From assembly GCA_947581885.1 (NCBI GenBank), contig CANPWF010000006.1:1-24281 (forward strand): a DNA stretch of 24,281 nt, in the 5' to 3' direction. Positions 14,634 to 21,583 of the stretch are shown here, piece by piece. The position numbers and the translations under genes were made by a program. The notes under the pieces are model-generated. The model saw only the letters and a list, made by a program, of their open reading frames with translations. It was not told where the DNA came from and did no database searches. Position 1 is the stretch's first letter, and the number at the start of each line of letters is the position of its first letter. The stretch is from an uncultured Clostridia bacterium. Lineage in GTDB: Bacteria > Bacillota > Clostridia > Christensenellales > Borkfalkiaceae.

Positions 14634-14812
14634 TTTGCCGTTTTTTACGTGACTTTCGTAATAATAAACAAAAAGTTTAATAAAAATAAACCGACAGAGA
14701 ATATAATATAGGAACGCGCGTGCAAAGTCAAATGATTTTCCATGAAATTTCGAAAAAGGGAAAAGAGATAATTACGGACAAAAAGAGAGAGGGGAAATCA
14801 CAGAAAACATGC
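14634..14812. promoter_or_regulatory. A+T-rich intergenic region, presumed pot operon promoter
   Basis: This stretch between the pot operon and the rpsT terminator is far richer in A+T than its surroundings and has no gene I can support. The best minus-strand pair is TTTATT (14690-14685) and TATTAT (14666-14661) with an 18 bp spacer, a weak match. On the plus strand a TATAAT at 14702-14707 has no -35 partner. The remainder, about 14710-14812, shows nothing recognisable. Confidence 0.3.
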
Positions 14813-14837
14813 AAAAAGCCCGCCCAAGAGGGCGGGC
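14813..14837 (-). terminator. Intrinsic terminator of rpsT
   Basis: On the minus strand GCCCGCCC (14837-14830) pairs perfectly with GGGCGGGC (14825-14818) across a 4-base loop and is followed by TTTTT (14817-14813). It is 16 bp past the rpsT stop. Confidence 0.92.
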
Positions 14838-14852
14838 GGAACATTCCCGCTG

Positions 14853-15119
14853 TTACGCGCCGAGAGAGTTCAGCTTTTTGGAGAGCTTCGCCTTTTTGTT
14901 GGCGGCGTTGTTCTTGTGCAAGATCCCCTTGCTGACGGCGGAATCGATCGCCGAGAACGTCTCGGGCAGAAGGGAGGTTGCAAGTTCTTTGTCGCCCGCG
15001 TTCACGGCGGCTACAAACTTTTTGATCTGCGTTTTGAGGGCGGACTTGATCGCCTTGTTCTGCATTGCCTTTTTCTCGGTGACGAGAACGCGCTTCTTTG
15101 CGGATTTGATGTTGGGCAC
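14853..15119 (-). CDS. rpsT: 30S ribosomal protein S20
   Basis: Small-subunit ribosomal protein that binds 16S rRNA early in assembly. The 88 residues are the usual length and composition: MPNIKSAKKRVLVTEKKAMQ, the helical KSALKTQIKKFVAAVNAG, and the typical IDSAVSKGILHKNNAANKKA, then KLSKKLNSL. The start codon is GTG with AAGGAG eight bases upstream. It is monocistronic, with its own promoter (15188-15160) and terminator (14837-14813), and is divergent from murI. The leader is only about 34 bases, too short for an elaborate RNA control element. Confidence 0.97.
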   Translation of the reverse strand: MPNIKSAKKRVLVTEKKAMQNKAIKSALKTQIKKFVAAVNAGDKELATSLLPETFSAIDSAVSKGILHKNNAANKKAKLSKKLNSLGA

Positions 15120-15144
15120 GATAATACTCCTTTGAGTCGTTTTC

Positions 15145-15174
15145 TTGATAACCTTGCTTATTTTAGCATAAAAT
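15145..15174 (+). promoter_or_regulatory. Candidate murI promoter overlapping the rpsT promoter
   Basis: TTGATA (15145-15150), an 18 bp spacer and TAAAAT (15169-15174) on the plus strand. The pair interleaves with the rpsT promoter on the other strand. Confidence 0.5.
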
Positions 15175-15188
15175 ACTGTGCTTGTAAA
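15160..15188 (-). promoter_or_regulatory. Sigma-A promoter of rpsT
   Basis: On the minus strand TTTACA (15188-15183), exactly 17 bp, and TAAAAT (15165-15160). The expected start point is near 15153, about 34 bases before the GTG. Confidence 0.8.
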
Positions 15189-15238
15189 CTGTTTTTCACC
15201 AAAAGAGAGAAAATTTTCTTTTCGGGGAGGGGACGGAA

Positions 15239-16105
15239 ATGGCGGAAGTGCCCGTTGTAGGCGTTTTCGATAGCGGGGTGGGAGGGATCACCACCCTTCA
15301 TGCGTGCGTGCGCGTACTCCCGCGCGTGCGTTTTCTTTATTTTGGAGATAACGGGAACGCGCCCTACGGCTCCCGCCCGAAAGAGGAGATCGCCCGCCTC
15401 GTCGGCGGTGCCTTGGAGAGGCTGGAAAGAGAGAACGTCTCTGCGGCGGTCCTCGCCTGCAACACGGCGACGGCATGCTGTATCGAGGAGATGCGGCGAA
15501 GATTTTATTTCCCCGTCATCGGGACGGAGCCCGCGATCAAGCCCGCCGCGAACGCGTGCCGAAACGTACTCGTGCTCTGCACGCCCCGCACCGCTTCGAG
15601 CGAGAGGATGCGCTCGCTTATCTCCCGCTTCCCCGAAACGAACTTTACCGTCCGTCCGCTCGAAGGGCTTGCCGCCGCCATCGAGGCGCACTATCTTCAG
15701 GGAACGCTGCTCCGCCTTTCCGATCACCTTCCCGCCGGGAGGGGATACGACGGCGTGGTGCTCGGCTGTACGCACTATGTTTTTTTGAAGGAAGAGATCG
15801 GATCGTACTACGGTTGCAAGGTGTTTGACGGCAACGAGGGGATCGCGAGAAGGCTAAAAAAGGTGCTCCGAGACGAGGGGAAGAAGGAGGGGACGGAAAG
15901 GGATCGATTTTCTAATCTTTTAGAAATCACAAACAGATGTTCGGATAAAATTGGGATTGGTATCCACCAGAAATTTTTGATAAAAACGAACAGTTGTTCG
16001 GAAAGCGACGGGGCATCAAAAGGGGAGAATGGGGTCGGATTTCTCGGAAAATGGGCGTATTTGAATAAAGCCGTTTATTTCCGAACATATGTTTCAAAAA
16101 ATTGA
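15239..16105 (+). CDS. murI: Glutamate racemase with an unusual C-terminal tail
   Basis: Interconverts L- and D-glutamate, supplying D-Glu for peptidoglycan. Visible motifs are GVFDSGVGGIT (8-18), FGDNGNAPYGSRP (35-47), ACNTAT with catalytic Cys74 (73-78) and GCTHY with catalytic Cys177 (176-180). The core ends near residue 211 (GIARRLKKVLRDE). The remaining 77 residues match nothing I know in the family. They are encoded by noticeably more A+T-rich DNA that also holds three LexA-like boxes, so the frame may simply have run on into a regulatory region after loss of the original stop. GGGGAGGGG lies before the ATG. The gene precedes the division cluster and is divergent from rpsT. Confidence 0.88.
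   Translation: MAEVPVVGVFDSGVGGITTLHACVRVLPRVRFLYFGDNGNAPYGSRPKEEIARLVGGALERLERENVSAAVLACNTATACCIEEMRRRFYFPVIGTEPAIKPAANACRNVLVLCTPRTASSERMRSLISRFPETNFTVRPLEGLAAAIEAHYLQGTLLRLSDHLPAGRGYDGVVLGCTHYVFLKEEIGSYYGCKVFDGNEGIARRLKKVLRDEGKKEGTERDRFSNLLEITNRCSDKIGIGIHQKFLIKTNSCSESDGASKGENGVGFLGKWAYLNKAVYFRTYVSKN
15930..15943. promoter_or_regulatory. LexA-like (SOS) box A
   Basis: CAAAC-AGAT-GTTCG, one mismatch from the Gram-positive LexA palindrome CGAAC-N4-GTTCG; the central four bases fit the RNRY preference of B. subtilis. Confidence 0.5.
15987..16000. promoter_or_regulatory. LexA-like (SOS) box B
   Basis: CGAAC-AGTT-GTTCG, with perfectly palindromic outer arms of the Gram-positive LexA box. It starts 57 bp after box A. 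Confidence 0.6.
16082..16095. promoter_or_regulatory. LexA-like (SOS) box C
   Basis: CGAAC-ATAT-GTTTC fits the B. subtilis consensus CGAACRNRYGTTYC at every position. It starts 95 bp after box B and is centred about 95 bp before the predicted mraZ start point. Confidence 0.6.
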
Positions 16106-16146
16106 TAAAATTTTTGTATTTTTTCCAAAAAATTTCCGCAAATCCC

Positions 16147-16176
16147 TTGACAGGTGGACACAGGTGGAGTTATAAT
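16147..16176 (+). promoter_or_regulatory. Sigma-A promoter of the mraZ/dcw operon
   Basis: Consensus TTGACA (16147-16152) and TATAAT (16171-16176) with an 18 bp spacer, about 40 bp before the mraZ start codon. Confidence 0.85.
16150..16168 (+). promoter_or_regulatory. Tandem MraZ-type boxes within the promoter
   Basis: ACAGGTGGA occurs twice (16150-16158 and 16160-16168) with a 10 bp period. Short G-rich direct repeats with this period upstream of mraZ are the known type of MraZ binding site in E. coli (TGGGN) and Mycoplasma (AAAGTG). Lying in the spacer of the promoter, they fit autorepression. Confidence 0.6.
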
Positions 16177-16217
16177 AAATGAGCGTTGGACAAGTCTGAA
16201 TGAACGGCGGTAAAGCA

Positions 16218-16664
16218 ATGTATCTGAGCGGATCGTACGAGCACGCGCTCGACGAAAAAAACAGAATACGGATCCCCAAGAAGATGAGGGACGCGTTTCC
16301 CTCGGGTGACGGGATCGTCTTTGTCAAGTACGCCGGGGGGTGCATTGCGGTGTTCCCCGAGTCCACGTTCAACGCGCGTATCTCCGAGTACGAGTCCATC
16401 CGTTCGACGGATACCGATAAGCTCATCGGCAAGCGTTTCGTGATGCTCGGCGTGGAGTACGTCAAAGAGGACACGCAGAATAGGATCGTGCTCTCGCAGT
16501 CCATGCGGAACTACGCGGGGATCAAACACGATATCATCACCATCGGGATGGTGGATTACCTCGAAATGTGGGCACCCGACAGGCTTCTCGGAACGGAGGA
16601 GCGCGGCGAGCCTTCCCTTCTCGATCAGAAGATCGAAGAGGCTCTGCAAGCGGTGCCGATGTAA
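16218..16664 (+). CDS. mraZ: Transcriptional regulator MraZ
   Basis: First gene of the division and cell wall cluster; the family forms ring-shaped DNA-binding oligomers and represses its own operon. The 148 residues contain two SpoVT/AbrB-like swapped-hairpin units: GSYEHALDEKNRIRIPKKMR with DAF, and GVEYVKEDTQNRIVLSQSMR with NYAG. The start at 16218 is chosen because family members begin close to the GxYxHxxD motif; an ATG at 16200, in the same frame, would add six residues and cannot be excluded. Neither has a strong ribosome binding site. The last base of its TAA is the first base of the rsmH ATG. The promoter carries tandem repeats it probably binds. Confidence 0.93.
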   Translation: MYLSGSYEHALDEKNRIRIPKKMRDAFPSGDGIVFVKYAGGCIAVFPESTFNARISEYESIRSTDTDKLIGKRFVMLGVEYVKEDTQNRIVLSQSMRNYAGIKHDIITIGMVDYLEMWAPDRLLGTEERGEPSLLDQKIEEALQAVPM

Positions 16665-17590
16665 TGGACGAATATCATCGCCCCGTCATGGTGGAGGAGG
16701 CGATCGCGGGGCTCCGTCTGATCCCGAACGGACTGTACTACGACGCGACCGTCGGCGGGGGAGGACATTCCTTCGCCATTCTCGAACGGGAACCTACCGT
16801 GCGGCTCATTGCAACGGATAAGGACGGCGACGCGATCGAAGAGGCTTCCCGCCGCCTCGCTCCCTTCAAAAACAGAGTACAAATCGTGCGGGCGGACTAC
16901 AAGGCGTTCGATCAGGTCCTGCCCGAAGAGAAGTTAGACGGATTCTTGATCGACCTCGGCGTTTCTTCCCATCAGATCGACGATACGAAGCGCGGGTTTT
17001 CGTATCGGGCGGAGGACGCGCCCCTCGATATGCGGATGGACAAGCGTTCCGCTCTCACGGCGGACGACGTTGTGAACCGCTATCCCGCGGGGGAACTCAA
17101 ACACATCCTTCGGGATTTCGGGGAAGAACCCTTCGCCCATGCGATCGTAAAGAACATCATGAAGGCGAGGGAAAAGGGAGGAATTTCCACCTGCGGAGAA
17201 CTCCGCCGCCTCGTCGAGATGAGCATCCCTCCCAAAAAACGTTCGGCTTCCTGCGCCAAGAGGACCTTTCAGGCGGTCCGCATCGAAGTGAACAGCGAAC
17301 TTGACGGATTGGAACAGTGCATCCGCGGGCTCGTGGGAAGGCTGAAAAAGGGGGGAAGGGCGGTTATCCTCACCTTCCATTCCTTGGAGGACAGGATCGT
17401 AAAGAACGTATTCCGCGACCTGAGCACGGCGTGCATTTGCCCCAAGAGCATTCCCGTCTGCGTCTGCGGAAGGAAACAGGTCGTCGAAGAGATCACGCGC
17501 AAACCCATCACGGCGAGTGCGCAGGAGATGAAAGAGAACTCGCGCAGTACTTGCGCAAAACTGCGGATCGCGGAAAAAATCGTCGAATGA
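16664..17590 (+). CDS. rsmH: 16S rRNA (cytosine1402-N4)-methyltransferase
   Basis: Methylates N4 of C1402 in 16S rRNA using S-adenosylmethionine. The 308 residues begin MDEYHRPVMVEEAIAGL and contain the SAM-binding DATVGGGGHS (27-36), a second conserved segment GFLIDLGVSSHQID, GFSYRAEDAPLDMRMD, and near the end GGRAVILTFHSLEDRIVKN. A Cys-rich stretch (TACICPKSIPVCVCGRK) is common in Gram-positive members. The start overlaps the mraZ stop by one base (TAATG); the longer open frame upstream lies inside mraZ. It is the usual second gene of the cluster. Confidence 0.96.
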   Translation: MDEYHRPVMVEEAIAGLRLIPNGLYYDATVGGGGHSFAILEREPTVRLIATDKDGDAIEEASRRLAPFKNRVQIVRADYKAFDQVLPEEKLDGFLIDLGVSSHQIDDTKRGFSYRAEDAPLDMRMDKRSALTADDVVNRYPAGELKHILRDFGEEPFAHAIVKNIMKAREKGGISTCGELRRLVEMSIPPKKRSASCAKRTFQAVRIEVNSELDGLEQCIRGLVGRLKKGGRAVILTFHSLEDRIVKNVFRDLSTACICPKSIPVCVCGRKQVVEEITRKPITASAQEMKENSRSTCAKLRIAEKIVE

Positions 17591-17627
17591 ACGGGCGTTC
17601 CGCCGAATACAAATAAGGAGAAAGATC

Positions 17628-18398
17628 ATGGCATTATCTGCGGTATTGGAAAGGACTACAAGACTTCGCGCCGACGAAGAGGAACAGATCGCCCGCGCCG
17701 CGGAGGAACATAACCGTCGCAGTACGGAAAGCTACAAGATGCTCGTTTCGGAGTCGTTTGCGGCTGCGTCCGCTCCCGTCACGGAAGCTCCCGTAAAGGA
17801 AGCACCCGTCGAGGAGAAGGCTCCCGAAGCCGAAGCGTTCGCGCCCGTCGCCGAACCCGAGGTCGTCGAAGAGACGCCCGTCGTATCGGGCTACGCACAG
17901 GCAGCGGCGGACTACCGCGCGGTGGAGATGCCCGCGGGCAGAAAGCAACTGTTCGACGGCATCGAATACAAGAACGGCGAGCTCGTTCGGGAAGTCGCCG
18001 CGCCCGAGATCCAAGACGGGATCACGATCACGCCCTCGAAGGAAGATGAGGACGCGCTTCCCACCCGCCGCACCCTCGAAACGCTCGCGCGTCCCGCGGC
18101 ATTGGTGACGGCAGAACCCGAGGCAAAAGCGGAAGAGCACGTCGGTTTCTTGGCGGCACTCTCCACGCGCACCAAAGTCGCGCTCGTCGCCGTCGCGCTC
18201 ACGATCGTCGTTTTGTTTGTGCTCGTCATCGTGAATACCGTGTTCCTCGGCGGATTGGACGCTTCCATCGCCGCCAAACAGGCGGAACTTTCGAGCCTCA
18301 CCGAAACGTCGCAGAGCCTTCACGATCAGATCGGTTCTGTCACCGATCCCTCGTTCGTCGACGATTGGGCGGTGAAAATGGGGATGCAGCGTCCGTAA
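17628..18398 (+). CDS. ftsL: FtsL-like cell division protein with long cytoplasmic domain
   Basis: Called mainly by position between rsmH and the class B PBP and by topology. One membrane helix (about 184-206) is followed by a short extracytoplasmic coiled-coil (AAKQAELSSLTETSQSLHDQ) and a conserved-looking end (FVDDWAVKMGMQRP; FtsL often ends with a 'aR..lGm' stretch). FtsL joins DivIC/FtsB to activate septal synthesis. Ordinary FtsL is about 100-120 residues; here about 180 cytoplasmic residues precede the helix, rich in Glu, Ala, Pro and Val (VTEAPVKEAPVEEKAPEAEA) and probably disordered. A short stretch, KQLFDGIEYKNGELV, looks more ordered. AAGGAG precedes the ATG. Assignment to FtsL by sequence alone would be weak. 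Confidence 0.72.
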   Translation: MALSAVLERTTRLRADEEEQIARAAEEHNRRSTESYKMLVSESFAAASAPVTEAPVKEAPVEEKAPEAEAFAPVAEPEVVEETPVVSGYAQAAADYRAVEMPAGRKQLFDGIEYKNGELVREVAAPEIQDGITITPSKEDEDALPTRRTLETLARPAALVTAEPEAKAEEHVGFLAALSTRTKVALVAVALTIVVLFVLVIVNTVFLGGLDASIAAKQAELSSLTETSQSLHDQIGSVTDPSFVDDWAVKMGMQRP

Positions 18399-18403
18399 AG
18401 AAC

Positions 18404-18417
18404 GGAGGTCCGATATC
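18404..18417 (+). promoter_or_regulatory. Ribosome binding site pointing to an AUC start of the PBP
   Basis: GGAGG (18404-18408) is followed six bases later by ATC at 18415, in frame with the PBP gene. No ATG, GTG or TTG lies at a suitable distance, and the first in-frame ATG (18469) has no such site close upstream. Confidence 0.45.
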
Positions 18418-18468
18418 AAAACTTCATATTCCGTAAGTATTTTACGAAAGAGGTTATTTGCCGTACTC

Positions 18469-20154
18469 ATGGCGATAACCTTTCTTTTTTGTCTTTTTCT
18501 CGCTCGTTTCTTCTATATTCAGGTGATATGGAGAAACGAGCTTTCCGTCCGCGCCCTCGATCAGTGGACAAGGGAGATCCCCGTCCATGCGGGCCGCGGG
18601 AACATCTACGATAATAGCGGAGAACTTCTCGCGGGCAACGAGCCGCGGTACGCCGTCTATGCGCGGGCGAATGCGGTGGAGGACGCTGCGCGGGAGGCGG
18701 AGATCCTATCGTCTTGCCTTCAAAGACCGTACGAGGAGATCTTCGGGAAGCTGTCCGATCGCTCCCGCTCGGAGATCGTCCTATTAAGGCAAGCGGAGAA
18801 GAGCGTCGCCTCGCGCATCGAAGGGGAGGACCTTGCGGGCATCTATTACGCGCGGGACGATCTTCGCGTCTATCCGCGGGGTTCGCTCGCCTGTCAGACG
18901 ATCGGCTTCACCGCATACGACAGTTCGGGCACGACAGGGCTCGAACGGTATTACGACAAGTTTTTGGCGGGACAGGATGGGGAAATTCTGTTTGAGACCG
19001 ACCTCGTCGGGGTGGATTTGAAGGGGAGCGCGGCTTCCTATGTGCCCGCGGAGAACGGGCTCGATCTTCATCTTACCCTCGATCACCGCATCCAGACGAT
19101 CGCCGAAGAGGCGATGGCGCGGGTACTTTCTTCCTCGCAGGCGAAGGCGGCGCGGGCGGTCGTTTTGGACCCGTCCGACGGCTCGGTGCTCGCGATGGTG
19201 GACTTGCCTTCCTACGATCTCAACGACATCCCGCGGGAAGATCTATCCAAGCTCAATTCCCTTTCGAGGAGCCGCGTCGTCTCCGATGTCTATGAGCCCG
19301 GTTCGACGTTCAAGATCATCACCGCCGCGGCGAACATCGAGGAGAACTTGCACGGGAACAAGCGGGCATTGCCCTTGAATTATGTGTTTTCCTCGTCGCG
19401 GACGCGCTCCGTCGACGGCACGACCATCCGCTGTTGGAGCGACCACAAGAACGGCAAGCACGTCAATCAGACGCTCAAAGAGGCATTAAACAACAGCTGT
19501 AACCCCTGTTTTGTCGATATCGCGCTCTCGCTCGGGAAGGAGACCTTCTACGAATATTTGGAAGCCTTCCGCTTCGGAAGAACGACGGGCATCGATTTCC
19601 CGGGGGAATCCATCGGCATGCTTCTCCCCGAAGGGACGGTGCGCGATTGCGACCTCGCCCGTATCGGTTTCGGACAGACGATCGCCGTCACGCCCCTTCA
19701 ACTCGCCTGTGCCGCCGCCTCCGCCGTCAACGGCGGAAACTATTTCGCGCCCCGCCTCGTGAAGGAGATCTCCTCGCGCGACGGTGCTGTAAAGGAAAAG
19801 ATCGGACCGCAGCTCGTCGGAAGGACGGTGAGCGAAGAGGCTTCCCGCATCCTCTCCGAAATGCTCGAGGGGGTGGTGCGCGACGGCAGCGGGAAGAAAG
19901 CATATATCGAGGGGTTCCGCGTGGCGGGCAAGACGGGCACCGCGCAAAAGTACGAGAACGGGCACATCGCGCAGGGGAAGTATGTCTCCTCGTTCGTCGG
20001 ATTTTTCCCCGCGAATTCTCCCCGCTATCTCGCGCTCGTCATCGTCGACGAGCCGCAGGGGAGCTACTACGGGAGCGCGATCGCCGCTCCCTGCGCCGCG
20101 GAGATCTTCCAAGGGATCATCAACGTTATGAATTTACAGCCTTCGGAGGGATGA
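18469..20154 (+). CDS. ftsI: Class B penicillin-binding protein (FtsI/SpoVD type)
   Basis: Transpeptidase that crosslinks septal (or spore cortex) peptidoglycan with its partner FtsW/SpoVE. From the ATG it has 561 residues: a membrane helix at the very N-terminus, a PBP dimerisation region (GRGNIYDNSGELLAGNEPRY) and a transpeptidase domain with Ser279-Thr-Phe-Lys282 (catalytic), Ser343-Cys-Asn345 and Lys488-Thr-Gly490. No PASTA domain follows, so FtsI versus SpoVD is open. The frame is open upstream and encodes, from 18415, a SYSVSILRKRLFAVL stretch resembling the basic start of SpoVD/FtsI proteins. The true start is probably the ATC at 18415, which would give 18 more residues; the ATG is kept here as the conservative choice. 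Confidence 0.92.
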   Translation: MAITFLFCLFLARFFYIQVIWRNELSVRALDQWTREIPVHAGRGNIYDNSGELLAGNEPRYAVYARANAVEDAAREAEILSSCLQRPYEEIFGKLSDRSRSEIVLLRQAEKSVASRIEGEDLAGIYYARDDLRVYPRGSLACQTIGFTAYDSSGTTGLERYYDKFLAGQDGEILFETDLVGVDLKGSAASYVPAENGLDLHLTLDHRIQTIAEEAMARVLSSSQAKAARAVVLDPSDGSVLAMVDLPSYDLNDIPREDLSKLNSLSRSRVVSDVYEPGSTFKIITAAANIEENLHGNKRALPLNYVFSSSRTRSVDGTTIRCWSDHKNGKHVNQTLKEALNNSCNPCFVDIALSLGKETFYEYLEAFRFGRTTGIDFPGESIGMLLPEGTVRDCDLARIGFGQTIAVTPLQLACAAASAVNGGNYFAPRLVKEISSRDGAVKEKIGPQLVGRTVSEEASRILSEMLEGVVRDGSGKKAYIEGFRVAGKTGTAQKYENGHIAQGKYVSSFVGFFPANSPRYLALVIVDEPQGSYYGSAIAAPCAAEIFQGIINVMNLQPSEG

Positions 20155-20155
20155 T

Positions 20156-21583
20156 ATGAAAGTTTCCGAACTTGCAAAAGAGCTGAACGCCCGCGCGACG
20201 GGCGAGGGGGAATTTCATTCGATCTGTACGGACAGCCGTATCGCGGGGGAGCATGATCTCTTCGTATGCTATGCGGGCACGGAGGCGGACGGGCATCTCT
20301 TCGCCGAGGAAGCGGTCTGCCGCGGTGCCTCTGCGATCCTTTGCGAGCGGGAGCTCTCCCTCGGCGTTCCCACGATCGTTGTGAAGGACGGAAGAGAGGG
20401 GCTTGCGCGGGCTTCCGCCGCCCTGTATCGCCACCCCGAACGCTCTCTTTCCGTCGTCGGCGTGACGGGAACGAACGGCAAAACGACGATTACGCAGATG
20501 CTCTATCACATCTTTTCGGAGGCGGGGGAGAAGGTCGGGTGCGTCGGCACGCTCGGAGCGAAGTACGGCGCGGCAGAGGTTGCTCCCTCGCTCACGACCC
20601 CCGATCCGCCTGCGCTCTTTTCGCTGCTTTCCGAGATGAAACAGAGCGGCGTTACGCGGGTCGTGATGGAAGTTTCGGCGCACGCGCTCGCCCTGCAAAA
20701 GGTCTGCCCGATCCTCTTCGACGCGGCGATCTTCACCAATTTGACCCAAGACCATCTCGATTTCTTCGCCGATATGAAGGCATACGGCGAGGCGAAACGA
20801 AAGCTGTTCGCACCTAAAAGTTGTAAGCTCGCCGTGCTGAATGCCGACGATCCTTTCTCCGATGAGATCAAAAAGGAGTGTGCGCCCGTGCTCTTATACG
20901 GGCTCAACGAACCCGCCGACTGCTTTGCCGTGGTGGAGAGGGAGAGCGTGCGCGGGAGCCGCGTCCTTCTCAATTTGGAGGACGAGCTGTGCGAGGCGGA
21001 GATCAAACTCACGGGAAGGCACAACGTGTACAACGCCATCGCCGCCGCTTCCGCCGCGAGAAGCTTGGGGGCGGATCTTCACTCGATCGCGCGGGGGATC
21101 GGGCTCACGAGGGTAGACGGAAGGCTCGAACGGGTGGGTTCCTACCGCGACGCGGACATCTTCGTGGACTTCGCGCATACCCCCGACGGCTTGCAAAAAT
21201 CCCTCGATGCCCTTCGGAAACACTGCAAGGGGAGGCTCTTCCTCGTGTTCGGCTGCGGGGGGAACCGTGACCGCGCCAAACGCCCCATCATGGGGAAGAT
21301 CGCCGCCGCCTGCGCCGATTTCACGGTGATCACTTCGGACAATCCCCGCTATGAAGAACCCTGCGCCGTCATCGCCGAGATCGAATCGGGCTTCCGCGAA
21401 AGATCCCTGCAATATGTGTGTATCGAGGAGAGGGAGAGGGCGATCGCCTACGCGCTTGAACGGCTCGAAAAAGGGGATATCCTTCTCGTCGCGGGAAAGG
21501 GCGGGGAGAAAACACAGGAGATCATGGGAATAAAATACGCCTTCGACGACAAAGATGTAATCAGATCGCTCACGGAGAAATAA
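20156..21583 (+). CDS. murE: UDP-MurNAc-L-Ala-D-Glu--meso-diaminopimelate ligase
   Basis: Adds the third residue to the peptidoglycan stem peptide using ATP. The 475 residues show the three-domain Mur ligase plan: N-terminal UDP-binding domain, central ATPase with VTGTNGKTT (103-111), the conserved lysine region YGEAKRKLF (210-218), and a C-terminal domain with FVDFAHTPDGL and FGCGGNRDRAKRP. The motif DNPR (395-398) is the one found in ligases that use meso-diaminopimelate; lysine-using enzymes have other residues there. GGAGGG lies five bases before the ATG, one base after the PBP stop. The stop shares one base with the mraY start, so no murF is between them. Confidence 0.96.
   Translation: MKVSELAKELNARATGEGEFHSICTDSRIAGEHDLFVCYAGTEADGHLFAEEAVCRGASAILCERELSLGVPTIVVKDGREGLARASAALYRHPERSLSVVGVTGTNGKTTITQMLYHIFSEAGEKVGCVGTLGAKYGAAEVAPSLTTPDPPALFSLLSEMKQSGVTRVVMEVSAHALALQKVCPILFDAAIFTNLTQDHLDFFADMKAYGEAKRKLFAPKSCKLAVLNADDPFSDEIKKECAPVLLYGLNEPADCFAVVERESVRGSRVLLNLEDELCEAEIKLTGRHNVYNAIAAASAARSLGADLHSIARGIGLTRVDGRLERVGSYRDADIFVDFAHTPDGLQKSLDALRKHCKGRLFLVFGCGGNRDRAKRPIMGKIAAACADFTVITSDNPRYEEPCAVIAEIESGFRERSLQYVCIEERERAIAYALERLEKGDILLVAGKGGEKTQEIMGIKYAFDDKDVIRSLTEK

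Noticed and set aside
15902..16088. Possible small minus-strand SOS gene (about 43 codons from an ATG in box C)
   Set aside because: It has no ribosome binding site, no membrane helix or LysM-like motif, and ends within the murI tail; the LexA boxes are not placed over a promoter for it.
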